Source: Norana najaformis
Taxonomy: Eukaryota > Annelida > Clitellata > Crassiclitellata > Hormogastridae
Assembly: GCA_964023275.1 (NCBI GenBank)
Contig: OZ029916.1
Span: 29,293,087 to 29,357,086 of the forward strand
DNA length: 64,000 nt
Direction: 5' to 3'
The notes below the pieces were generated by a model, which was given only the letters and a program-made list of their open reading frames with translations, made no database searches and was not told the origin of the DNA. How positions within the stretch are numbered: position 1 is the first letter of the stretch; each line of letters starts with the position of its first letter. Positions 21,811 through 32,580 of the stretch are shown piece after piece. The translations under genes and the position numbers were made by a program.

Positions 21811-23050
21811 TTGGTGACTCTAGTTATCTGACCACTGTTCGTTTATTGATAACTTTATGTTCTTGACGAGTTTAAACTTAATTTTGGGCCAATGCAGGCA
21901 GCGCTCTTGTGATGCACCTAAAAGGCTCTATAGTAAGTGTCTCTATATATCTACATACATATACCGGTAATAGGACGTTTGATCACGCGACTTTTGATCA
22001 CACACCATTAGGTATAACGACCTTTGATGATTTAATTTAAGCAACGATTTATGAAACAGGAAAAGCCACCAGTAACCTCAAAGCAGTCAGAAACTTTATT
22101 AGTGATCAAGCCAACGACTAGAGAGAAATTGAAATTAAGCAATAGGTAAAAGGTTATACATAGATATCTGCTAATAGTCAAGAAATGGGCCTAATTTATT
22201 AAAGTTTCTGCCTGTGAATAAGTTAGAGGGGCTATGACCCTGAGACATGTTCTACATCTGTTCTTCTGGATGTTGCAATGGCAGGGAAATTTATCTAGCT
22301 AGTTGACGGTTCTTCTTTTGTGAAGGATTTTCTATCCCACTTACTATTTGCTAAAAAACAGCTTTCTGCTTCTCACTGTATTTTTTGAGCCCCTCTATTA
22401 AAAGCCACAATGTAGGATGAAACAGTGACTGGATTTCACAATGCCATCCTTCTACATTTTTACATCCTACTACATTTTATGTTTGTGCATGCGATACTTT
22501 CTGTTGCCATAAAATTTGCTTCCCGATTTCTACTCTACAAAAAGTCAACTAATTTCATGTCTGGTTGGTCTGGGATTCCACTGTTTTGCTCTTCATTGCG
22601 AACTGTTTGCCCCATTTCTTGCCCTATTTGTGCTTACATCTTCGTATGCAATTGCCCTCATCTGTTCAGAGCTAGGACCACTCACCAGCAAATGCAAACT
22701 TAATAAAGAGCTGTTATATCACCCGGTGGTAAGAGAGCATTTAATGCATCTCAGATCAGCCAATATTTGAAAACTGTCCCTAGTTGCCCGAGATAGGTCA
22801 AGATTTCTTGAAGGAGCGCTATATAAATCGCACATCAGAAAATATTATAACAAGCAATTACTGTAACTAAAGTTGATCTTCCTAGCGTTATCGGTAATTA
22901 TCAGTAATTACTATGGTCATTATTCATTTATTGGCCTAAAGTGCTGAAAACATGGCATACAGCAAAGCGCATGTCGTCTCACCTATGCCAGTGATGAGTT
23001 GTAAATTCACCTGAACCATTTGTCGTAATGCGATAGACTGACTTCAATTT
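21811..23050. other. intergenic DNA, one L2-type tail
   Basis: AAGGAGCGCTATATAAATCG near 22813 is an L2-type tail. No gene was recognised. Confidence 0.5.
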
Positions 23051-23062
23051 TTCTAGAAAATT

Positions 23063-23226
23063 GTAAGGCACTTCTTTTTCTTCTTCTTCTCCTTCTTCTC
23101 CTTCTTCTCCTCCTTCTTCTTCTCCTACTCCTTCTCCTCCTTCTCCTCCTCCTCCTTCTCTTCCTCCTTATCCTTCTCCTCCTCCTCCTCCTTCTCCTTC
23201 TCCTTCGTCGTCATCGTCATCGTCGT
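23063..23226. repeat. (CTT/CTC)n polypyrimidine tract
   Basis: About 160 bp of almost pure pyrimidine on the + strand, ending in a short (GTC)n run. Confidence 0.95.
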
Positions 23227-23539
23227 GAGCATCCATAGGAATTAAAATGGTAAATCTTGTAACTGAAATGAAAATGTTGCGTTTAGTTGCTGCTTGGAAT
23301 ATCATTTCTATTGTCTATAAAGTCATAATGGTATACCGAACAGTGTCAGAACCCATTTCTAATCTCAAAGGAGGTTTTTGAGTGTACACAGTTCCATCAC
23401 ATTACACTGTATTACATTAAATTGCCTTGTATTACGTTACGTCATGTCAAATTACACTATATTGCGTCAAGTTACATTATATCACAAACTATGTTACAGT
23501 ACATTCTATTATATTACATTCACTCTTCCTCATTCCTTA

Positions 23540-24100
23540 TTGTCTTTCTTTTTTCGGTTCTGCTTATAGTTACGAAAATGTAAGTCAACCTACATGACAG
23601 GGACTTACACTTTGTCAATATAATTCCCTCCCTCTGGCTGGTGCATTCCTTTATATAAGGCCTAATAAAGACCAGTGCCTTTACTGTCACCTGCAGACAG
23701 ACAAACGAGCGAATCGGTCTCACTTGAGATGAGTCAGAGAGGTCAGTCGAATAAACTCCGTCAGTTGCCCCGTAGAATCCAAATATCTTTGTTGCCCTTC
23801 AGAATACAACCAGAACGACATGCTTCTATTCTAACTGCTGCTGGAATCAAGATGAATTCGATTATCTTACCTGTGCATGTCGTCAACATAGGTACGTCTT
23901 ATCACAGTTTACTGAACATATATCCATAAGAGTAGTTTTTAGATCGTTTTATGATCTACCTTCCGTTTGTTTGCATCACGTTTTCTTCGATTAAATGCCC
24001 GAATTGTGTCTCTCACAACATCAACTTCAACTCTGAACTGCCTTCGTACTTGCTGACTCCAGCCCACACAAACATACAAGAGTGCATGCCCATCTAAAAA
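23540..24100. other. intergenic DNA
   Basis: No coding or repeat structure was recognised before the compound tetranucleotide array. Confidence 0.45.
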
Positions 24101-24105
24101 AGTCA

Positions 24106-24265
<160 letters not shown>

Positions 24266-25019
24266 TGCACGACTTCCTCCCTTACCATTTTCGAGCGTGA
24301 ATCGCATGATGGATCCAAAAATCTCCATTTGAACCAAAACGTTAAGAAACCTTAATTGACTCGGTGCGTCTGGCATTGACACGTGTCACAATAGCATTGG
24401 GTCGGAACAGGCGCCCAGAGTGCATGGTCCCATTCGAAAGTATGGTGACCAGAGGTGATTTTAGCCCCTTATTTTACCCTAAAGGTGAAAACTTTGGTGC
24501 CTAACTTCGTGTTGGAATAAAGCCTGAGAGGTGTGCTGGGAAGGATTTGGAAATGTAAGTAAGTCTATTTCCAAGAGTTGAGAACCTACACTGGTCAAAG
24601 AACGTGTGAGACTCAAAACCCACGGAATCCTCGAACAGCAGAAATGTCACCAGAATTTTTTGAGATTTTGAAATGGTCGTCTAAGTATCGATGACTAAGA
24701 GAAGGTCGTAAAACTATCGGCAACATCAAGCACAATCTTCCTCACTTTCGTCCTTTTTAATTACATCTAGATTCACCATTGCCCCACCCAATCTCAAAAC
24801 CTTGCCGACGCCCTTGCGCAGAGGCACAACGGTTCTAGCTTAAACTGTGCGACGAGACGATCAGCCTTTGTTCTTCAACTACATATTTACTCGGCTTTGT
24901 TCGCAGATGTTTAGCCAGCCTGTTGGAACAGACATCTCCGGGTGATGTCAACATCATCACACCTTCCACATAATATAGGCCTACATAAATACAGAATTTT
25001 AAACAGGCCTATATATATC

Positions 25020-25140
25020 ATACATATGCATATACATACACATATGCATATACATATACACGTGCATATACATATACCTATATACAAATGCATGTACATA
25101 CATAATTATATATAGATGCATTACATACATAATTATAAAT
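25020..25140. repeat. (CATATA)n-type microsatellite
   Basis: Alternating purine-pyrimidine CATATACATATG units. Confidence 0.85.
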
Positions 25141-25384
25141 ATATATACTGTATAGGGCGTTGACTGGCTGAATAGTTCAAATTCTTTTGCGGTGGAATAG
25201 AACTTGCAGCTGTGTTCAGAAGTGAAACATTTCTGAACCGAATAGTGAAGCCTGTATGCTACGTGTTAACTTAAAAGGCGTGTGCATCTACATTGTGCAA
25301 GAATAAACATTAGTGTTAAATGGCTTGAGGTCGATCGACTAATACCAAAAGACAAAGCCCTTTGGCGAAGTTGTCGAAATCTGT

Positions 25385-25518
25385 CATTCTGTCTGTCTGT
25401 ATGTTTCCAAGCCAAAAGCATACATGAATGTACATGTATACTACAATGGTATGTTTCTGTCTGTCTATCTTTGTCTTTGTCTCTGTCTCTGTTCTGTCTC
25501 TGTCTGTCTGCCCAGGTG
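25385..25518. repeat. (GTCT)n/(TCTGTC)n microsatellite, two blocks
   Basis: CTGTCTGTCTGT near 25390 and TGTCTCTGTCTC near 25480. Confidence 0.85.
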
Positions 25519-26141
25519 TCCATCTCTCCGAAAACTGGTATATAGGACAATAAAACGTGGTAGACGATCATCGTACATAACATACATAGTTGATTTCATA
25601 ACCAAAACTTTTTCCTGTCAAGTCTTAGCCCTCGATCACAAATATATATATATATTTATATATATAAATAATTATATATATATGGAATATTTGATTACTC
25701 GCTGCCAGTTCCAAGTTTAGAAGGCAGCATTTAAAACGATCACCTGGCGCATGCCTTGGAATCGATGCCGATTTTTTCATTCCGGGCTGCAACTGCGACG
25801 AATGTTGATCTATTTTTAAGAAACAATCTTTAAGGAAAAAGTTGTGTTGGAGTCATTAAGTATCGATTTGATAACGTTTATTTAACAACGGCGTTCCATC
25901 GAGATGATTGGCGTCTTTAAGTATCACTTTATGTTTCTTTTTTATAAATATGTAAAGTGAAACACGACGACGGGTGTGGTATCCTGCGTCAAATGTACTG
26001 ACACCTCTGAATGTATATTATGAATATTATATATAATTTATATATTATTGCTCGCTTTTGTAATTGTTTTATACACCGGTCGAATATTAAAAGCACTTTA
26101 TGAAGAAAACGCTCCCGTAGTTGAACAGCGTTTTTCTATAC

Positions 26142-26282
26142 CATGATGATGATGATGATGCTGATGATGCTGCTGCTGATGCTGATGCTGATGCTGATAA
26201 TGCTCGTGATGATGCTGGTGATGATGATGCTGATGCTGGTGATGATGATGATGATGATGCTGGTGGTGATGATGATGATGAT
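26142..26282. repeat. (GAT/GCT)n trinucleotide array
   Basis: GATGATGATGCTGATGCT units run over 140 bp and are open in several frames. Confidence 0.95.
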
Positions 26283-26534
26283 AAGACGATTTATAGAACA
26301 TCGTAGTAAGGCACAGACCGAAAAAGGGTGCTGTACATGTACAATCATTCGCAGACTGCATATTAGGCCTATATTTCAACGTATCCCGTAGAATAAGATG
26401 TCCGTCATGAGATTGTCGGTTGTCCAGTTGTTAGGTTGCTGCAGCTGTTGTCCTTGTGTTTCAACCTAATCTCCACGGAACCACGTTTTCTGACGACTAA
26501 TTTTAAAAGAGTCGTGTATTCAGTGAACGATTAC

Positions 26535-26705
26535 CTTACATAGTCTTACTTTACCTTACCTTACCTGACATTACCTCACCTTACCTCACACTATGTTACC
26601 TTAACTTAGTTATGTTACTTTAACTTACCTCACCTTGCCTTACCTTATTTGCCTTGCCTTAACTTACCTTAAGCTACCTAACCTTAAACTGTCTATACTT
26701 ACCTC
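26535..26705. repeat. degenerate (TTACC)n pentanucleotide array
   Basis: TTACCTTACCTTACC with many substitutions. Confidence 0.9.
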
Positions 26706-27257
26706 ACCTAGACGCATGTTGTTCTGATAACACACAAATGTGTAGACCTACATCTACATTTTAATATTTTAATGTTCAATATTTTAACATTTTAATGCTC
26801 AATATATTGATCTGAACTCGCATATGGCTGACATTAAGCATTCGTGTAAATAAGTCCCATCCACCCACACGCACGCACGCACACACACCCACACACACAC
26901 ACACCAGTCAATAGGCCTAATAACAGCTTTTGTCTACATCAAAGTCAATCCACACGACTAAGTGATTTACTGCAGACATAATTGTTTTAAGGTCTTTTGC
27001 AATGTAAAGGGACATCTATTTAGCGTCCAAAATCAACCTTTTGCATATAGATTTGCAAAGGCTGTCAAAGGAGGGAAGGCTAATAGTTCGAACAGAATAC
27101 AGGCCATTCCAGCGTAAGCGTAACTACCATTACATGCACATGTGGAGATTCTTCTAGAAGGGTCGGCTGTGTAAGAGTCTTCTTCATGCTTCTGTCCTAG
27201 ATGTTTCTGTTGTGTTCAGTGTCGCAGAATATTCAGTCGGATAAAGACTCGTAGAAC

Positions 27258-27271
27258 CAGTGACGTCACTG
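27258..27271. promoter_or_regulatory. CRE-type palindrome just upstream of the GT31 start codon
   Basis: CAGTGACGTCACTG is a perfect 14-bp palindrome containing the consensus cAMP-response element TGACGTCA. It ends 18 bp before the ATG, so it would lie in the 5' UTR or at the core promoter. Function is not tested. Confidence 0.5.
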
Positions 27272-27289
27272 CATTCGCGTCAGATCAAA

Positions 27290-28750
27290 ATGAATCCAAT
27301 GATGAGACCTCTGGTGGCAGTGATGTGTCTTTTCCTTGCTGTGCAGTGTTTTCTCTACGCGCTCTCCTTTTTGCGTTCGTCCAGTACGCTGCAGCTCAGG
27401 ATTAGGGAGGGGTCAAAAACTGGGATTGGTTCTATGCCGTCTGATGTGCACCAGTACCTTGGATATCATAATGGGAACGGGTCAACGTGGCAAGCAGATG
27501 AGGAGAGGGTAAAACTCAAAGAAGAAGTCAATCGCGACCTCTTGGATATGAAGGTAAAACCAAACGGATCTGAAACGTTGCTGAGAAACATAACAATGTT
27601 CTTGGAGTTATTGAGACTTATGTCGGACTCCGAATTAAGATCAAATCAGAGTAAACGTAGAAATGATTCCAACGGCGACAGGCGTTTCGATAACATCTCA
27701 CAGATGAAAGTCGTAAGTCGACCTTTGAACCCTATGGAGGAATATTTCATGACAGTGCGAAATAAAAGCTCGGACATCCGCGAGGGTCCGACTGTCAATT
27801 CCCTCGACTTCCCCTACGTCATCAACCCCGGAAACAAGACCTGCGCAGGGCAGCAGGTTTTCCTTATCGCCTTCGTTCCAACAGCAATCGAACATTGCGA
27901 CTTCCGCAGAGTCATCCGGAAGACGTGGGCAGTAACCAGCGACTTTCGGCTTCAGGTTCGCAATGTTTTCGTCGTCGGTCGGCCGACCGGTAAGAATGCC
28001 AGCCGACTCGAGCAACTCGTGGAACTGGAATCGCGCGACTTCGGGGACATCGTACAAGCGGACTTTCTTGACACCTACGACAATCTTACCTACAAGGCGC
28101 TGGTAGGTCTGCGCTGGGCCACAACCTACTGCAGTCAAGCGAGGTACGTTCTGAAGATCGACGACGACACCTTCGTTAACATGTTCGCTCTTTTAGAATG
28201 GCTGGAACAAGATGCGAAGCGTTCTTCCCGTTCTTCTTTCTTCGCCGCATCCTCTGTTTCTTCGTCCTCGTCCCGCTCCTTAATCTCTTCCACCGCTTTC
28301 TACACCTCCGACCTGGCACTCTTCGGTAGGGTGGTTCGCTATGACGCTGTGCACCGAACTGGAAAATGGGCCGTCCCTGAATCGAAATTCCGCTACGCGT
28401 ACTATCCGCCGTACTGCAGCGGACCGGCCTATGTCCTGACGATGGCCATGGCCGCTCAGGTCGTCACCGACTCCCTTTATGTGCCCTTCTTCCACCTCGA
28501 AGACGTCTACGTGACCGGATTCGTGACGATGTTGGCCGGAGACAGCGTTCGCTTCGTTCAGTGGGAACACGCATTCGTCTTCTTGGGAGCTTTTCCAAGA
28601 GTATTCCTCACCCACAACCGGAACAAATACTTGTTCGCGCTAGAGGTTGAAAATCACCGTCTGTACAAGAATACCTGGTTTAAAATGAGACAATTCTACA
28701 CGAACAGCAGAACTCAGTCAGCAGACACACAATACGCCGACAGACGATAA
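27290..28750 (+). CDS. GT31-family beta-1,3-glycosyltransferase (type II membrane protein), single exon
   Basis: 486 codons open without introns. I chose the ATG at 27290 (AAAATGA, A at -3); the frame extends a little further 5' only through non-ATG codons. Residues 8-28 (LVAVMCLFLAVQCFLYALSF) form a signal anchor followed by a long stem with many N-glycosylation sequons. The catalytic domain begins near residue 190 with QQVFLIAF. RRVIRKTWA follows near 206, then the metal-binding DDD in LKIDDDTFVN (Asp291-293) and the EDVYVTGF motif (Glu404). These are GT31 hallmarks. Family members transfer Gal or GlcNAc from a UDP-sugar in the Golgi lumen; the exact sugar is not predictable here. A Ser-rich insertion (about residues 309-335) separates DDD from the downstream YPPYCSGPAYVL. 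Longer than typical members (about 310-420). Confidence 0.95.
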   Translation: MNPMMRPLVAVMCLFLAVQCFLYALSFLRSSSTLQLRIREGSKTGIGSMPSDVHQYLGYHNGNGSTWQADEERVKLKEEVNRDLLDMKVKPNGSETLLRNITMFLELLRLMSDSELRSNQSKRRNDSNGDRRFDNISQMKVVSRPLNPMEEYFMTVRNKSSDIREGPTVNSLDFPYVINPGNKTCAGQQVFLIAFVPTAIEHCDFRRVIRKTWAVTSDFRLQVRNVFVVGRPTGKNASRLEQLVELESRDFGDIVQADFLDTYDNLTYKALVGLRWATTYCSQARYVLKIDDDTFVNMFALLEWLEQDAKRSSRSSFFAASSVSSSSSRSLISSTAFYTSDLALFGRVVRYDAVHRTGKWAVPESKFRYAYYPPYCSGPAYVLTMAMAAQVVTDSLYVPFFHLEDVYVTGFVTMLAGDSVRFVQWEHAFVFLGAFPRVFLTHNRNKYLFALEVENHRLYKNTWFKMRQFYTNSRTQSADTQYADRR

Positions 28751-29110
28751 CGAAAACGACTACACTTAAACAAAGAAACCCGCTGATTAATTAGTTTAAA
28801 TGAGAAAATTCTACTTCATCCTAAGATGGATCCAGGATTTGAAGTTGGGGCGAAGAAATAATGGATTCGGCGCATAGAGAGAACACTCTGTGTCCGCCAG
28901 GTTTAGGGCTTGGGGTCCCCCGTCCATAAGACCCCAACTGAATCCGCCGATGGCAATTGCACACCTCATTCAACATACAGGTTAAATGCGCGACCAAACC
29001 AAAGATAACATCTTGCAGTTCATTAAAGGCTGCCAGCTTATTAATAAGCCTGTGATAGAACTTAAGAAATTTATTGTTGGATGCTTTCTTTTGGCGCATG
29101 GGTGTTTGCG
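28751..29110. other. 3' flank of the GT31 gene
   Basis: GGATCCAGGATTTGAAGTTG near 28829 resembles DNA-transposon ends. No clear AATAAA follows the stop; an ATTAAA variant is at 29022. Confidence 0.4.
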
Positions 29111-29200
29111 ATAGGCTGATCTAGTGATAAGCGTGTCGGACTGTAAACCCAGCGGCCGGTGTTCAAATCCCTACCAGGGCAGAGAGATGCAGGAAGGCAG
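29111..29200 (+). mobile_element. tRNA-derived SINE head
   Basis: GGCTGATCTAGTGATAAGCG (box-A region) and CGGTGTTCAAATCCCTACC (box B) are spaced as in a tRNA. This is the clearest + strand copy of the family seen at 10305 and 61105. Confidence 0.7.
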
Positions 29201-29586
29201 AAGGAAAATAATAATGTTTTTGATGTTGCGGAGCGTACAGCGGGGCACATCACCATCTCTTCCCCTTTCATCCTTGCAGACAGTTTCGAACGGACACATT
29301 ATCCGGAAAATACGATGTTTAACCAAAAACTTTCGTTTGATATGTGAGTCTTGACGTGCTTATCGTCCTTTTCTGAGAATGACTCCTTCTTAGCGTAACA
29401 CACGCAAGTGGTGATACCAGTATGACCGATGGTCCTATGTACCCTCTGCCTGCAACCGATCTACCGGTCTCCGTCATCTTTGACTGGAGTTCTCAAATGA
29501 ATAACGATTTTGATGGTTTCATTTCAAACGACCATCGCTTGCTGCCCTATTCAATAACGATAACAGCATTAGAGAGGTAATCAGAC

Positions 29587-29670
29587 CAAATTAGATTAGC
29601 TTAGACTGGATTTGATCAGATTAAATTAGATCAACTCATCTAAGATTAGATCAGATGGGATTTGACATAA
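29587..29670. repeat. (TTAGA)n-type pentanucleotide run
   Basis: AGATTAGCTTAGACTGGATT-type words are probably the tail of a TTAGA-tailed element. Confidence 0.6.
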
Positions 29671-29811
29671 GTTAGGTGAGCAAGAAGCGTTTCTGCAAGG
29701 TTTAAAAGGCGCTGTAAAAAGACCAAGATGCATGTATATATGTAGGTATTAATGTATGTATGTGCGTATAGGTCACATGGTTTAGTAGTTTAGCATCAAG
29801 TAGATTTAGAC

Positions 29812-29853
29812 AGACAGACAGACAGACAGACAGATAGACAGACAGACAGACAG
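29812..29853. repeat. (GACA)n microsatellite
   Basis: About ten GACA units with one GATA. Confidence 0.95.
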
Positions 29854-30400
29854 TGCGAGAGCTAAAGACAAACAACATACAACTAGCATGACACAGACAA
29901 CATAGCGTCAACATAGCAACCTTCAAAAAACAAACACGACAAAAACAACTTCAACAGTTAACATACAACAAACACGCATAGAGACCATAGGCAACCAACA
30001 TAAACAACCAACATACAGTTGTCATCAAAGTCGTCATGAAAGCCCTGGTCGCCAAAAAAATGCGTCCCGCAATATTGGTAGCGGATCTGCGCCGCTGTCG
30101 CACCTGTTAAAGAGCTTTTACGGCTACAGAGGCTGGCTTCTGATGAAGACCTTGCTTTGGCAAGTGCAAGGATTGTCAATTGCAGTTCCCAAAGCAAACC
30201 AGACGACGAACAGTTCATGGTCTATTGATTCTTCTCTTCCCTCTGTCTACATTTGCCCTATCGATGGCTTGCACGAAAAGAACCCATTAACATCGACTGT
30301 CAGCGCTTAAAGCATTCAATTTCTATTTCGGATTGTACAATTTTTGTTGAAGTTGTTGATGTTTCAATAAACAATACAGGATCAAAACAGATTGCTCACA

Positions 30401-30668
30401 CACACGTACACAGACAAAGTACAGACACACATGACATCACATTACACATAACACACGTACACAGACAAAGTACAGACACACATGACATCACATTATACAT
30501 AACACACGTACACAGACAAAGTACTGACACACATGACATCACATTATACATAACACACGTACACAGACAAAGTACAGACACACATGACATCACATTACAC
30601 ATAACACACGTACACAGACAAAGTACAGACACACATGACATCACATTACACATAACACACGTACACAC
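30401..30668. repeat. 51-bp minisatellite, five full copies plus a partial one
   Basis: Unit starts are at 30401, 30452, 30503, 30554, 30605 and 30656. The unit begins CACACGTACACAGACAAAGT. Copies are almost identical and 51 is a multiple of 3, so long frames stay open on both strands. I do not regard them as genes. Confidence 0.97.
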
Positions 30669-30904
30669 ATCGTTTTCATAATGCATCGTTCAGTATTTTG
30701 GTTCTGCTACACATACACGCGTTGTGCACAATCAGCAGATTGTTACGAAAGTTTTTTTATTAACAGTCGAATGCGGTTTTGTTGGAAAATCACGCGTGCA
30801 TTTCTTATTCTTTTTCTCTCAAAACCCAAAATTGATGGAAACAATTCGATAAAACAAGCAGAACCTAAACGAGAATATATTAAGATACTATTATCTTCTT
30901 AAAT

Positions 30905-31200
30905 AAATCCAATCTAATATAATGACTTCTATAGCGCCGTTACCATAATGCCAAGGCATCGATGGTCGCTTCCAATGAAGTCGAAATCAAAATCATAATC
31001 CAAGACTGCAGCTCCTCAAAGGCATCCGACAACAGCTGCACAGACGAGTGACAAGACAAACTGTCAAATGAAATGTAGATTTGAGTATCATCAGCTCGGA
31101 AATGATATCGCAGAGAATGGCTGTCGAGCAGCGTACCTAAGAAGACCAAGCACGGAACCATGTGGAACACCTAATGTCAATAAAGCATTAGACGAACTGT
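30905..31200 (-). mobile_element. LINE fragment (reverse-transcriptase box plus 3' tail)
   Basis: Minus-strand translation contains RYHFRADDTQIYISFD and LLSDAFEELQSWI, the catalytic region of an L2-like reverse transcriptase. It is joined by an internal deletion to the tail that reads GCGACCATCGATGCC then GGCGCTATAGAAGTC and (TTAGA)n. It is inactive. Confidence 0.8.
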
Positions 31201-31324
31201 TACCATTTAATAGACTGAATGAGTGCGTGGGCTAAGATAAGCAGCAAATCAATAGAGGGCGGGACCAGAAAAATCAAACCAGTGCTGAAGATGATGCAAA
31301 AGAAGAGAATGATCCACAATATGT

Positions 31325-31400
31325 AAATATAAATGCATAAGTTTTTCTATAGCAACCGTATGGCCTCGACTCTGCTCATTTTTCAATTAATTAGGAAGAG
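31325..31400 (-). mobile_element. SINE family copy 2 (truncated)
   Basis: TTTTTCTATAGCAACCGTAT then CTCATTTTTCAATTAATTAG matches the 3' half of the SINE at 18640. Confidence 0.7.
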
Positions 31401-32389
31401 CCTACTAAAGCAAAGAAGTCGCAAAAAATGTGAAAATGGACAACCGGAGAGTCAAAGAGGGTTTGGAAAAGGCAAATGTCTAAAAAAGTCCGCAAGTCCT
31501 CAGAAATTTGTGGGACATGAATGATGTGGTCTTCGGTCTTCTACTTAATGTCAACAGTTTCTAAATTTTACGGTATGTTTATGAGTGTACTGTTAGCGTT
31601 AGATGGAGTATTTGTACCCATTCATATTGCCGCCTCTAGCGTATTAACGACGAACATTTCTATCCATCTAGGCATCAGAATGCTGGATAATGACAAAGCA
31701 AAGTAAGAAAAGAATCATTTTCATATTTTACCATGGTCAAGTATGTTTTAATACTTTTTATTTAAGTATTCTATACTTTTGAGGACCAAAACCTAATGGT
31801 CCAACATTTCCGTTTCGCCATAATTATGGCAAACACAATTAGTGGTCTGTAATAATAGCTAGGCCCCTATTAGTAGTTACAATTATTTCTATGGGCGCAA
31901 ATATTTTGCATAAAAATAAATGTGTTGTCTTTTTATAAATGCGCAGTTCAAAGGTGATGGGCAAAAGATGTATTGAACTTTAAACAAATAAAATGATAGT
32001 TCTTGTTCTGCATACAACCGTAGAAACAGGTATACCCCCTACATTTCTTTTACGTGTAGCAGGCATTTTATGGGGAGTTCGTGGTTTTTAATGCTAAGAA
32101 TGGACTGGATAATATACTGACGGCCACATTAATTTGGTAGGGTCTTCGATCATTACAAGTCTGTTTGCATTATCACTAAAAAATATCAAGATAGATATGC
32201 TTACTAAGCCTGCATTCCTTTGCAGTAAACGCTGGCTATAGATTTCTTTGCTTTATGTTATAATCTTCTACTTGAGAGGCCAACTCAGAAAAAGTAAATT
32301 ATTCACTTTATAGCATGCCATGATTTACTAATAAACATAGCACGAGCAAAGATAAATGGGGATAGTGCCGTAAAGTGCTTCTTCAGTGC
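31401..32389. other. intergenic AT-rich DNA
   Basis: No coding or repeat similarity was recognised. Confidence 0.5.
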
Positions 32390-32580
32390 TGGAGTTAATT
32401 TTAGGAAACCAAGTATTTGCTCAACCCCAACACCGGCACGTTCAATAGTTCAAGAAACATTTTCTGCCCATCTTAAGACGTTCCTATTTAGAGACCGTTA
32501 GGTAGCCGTGCTGCAGAGCCTTTGTGAGTTACTTAAAAGGCGCTTTACAAATTTACTGATACATACATACATACATACAC
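32390..32580 (+). mobile_element. LINE 3' end (L2-like)
   Basis: IVQETFSAHLKTFLFRDR resembles the last residues of L2 reverse-transcriptase ORFs. It is followed by AGTTACTTAAAAGGCGCTTT, ACAAATTTACTG and a (ACAT)n tail. Confidence 0.7.

Noticed and set aside
26098-26391. His-, Asp- and Met-rich frames
   Set aside because: Artefacts of the GAT/GCT triplet array.
27260-27289. Upstream start for the GT31 protein
   Set aside because: The extension begins at GTG, not ATG; the first ATG with good context is 27290.
30401-30668. CRISPR-like array
   Set aside because: Tandem repeats without unique spacers, in an animal genome; it is a minisatellite. The same applies to 9945-10092 and 51768-51890.
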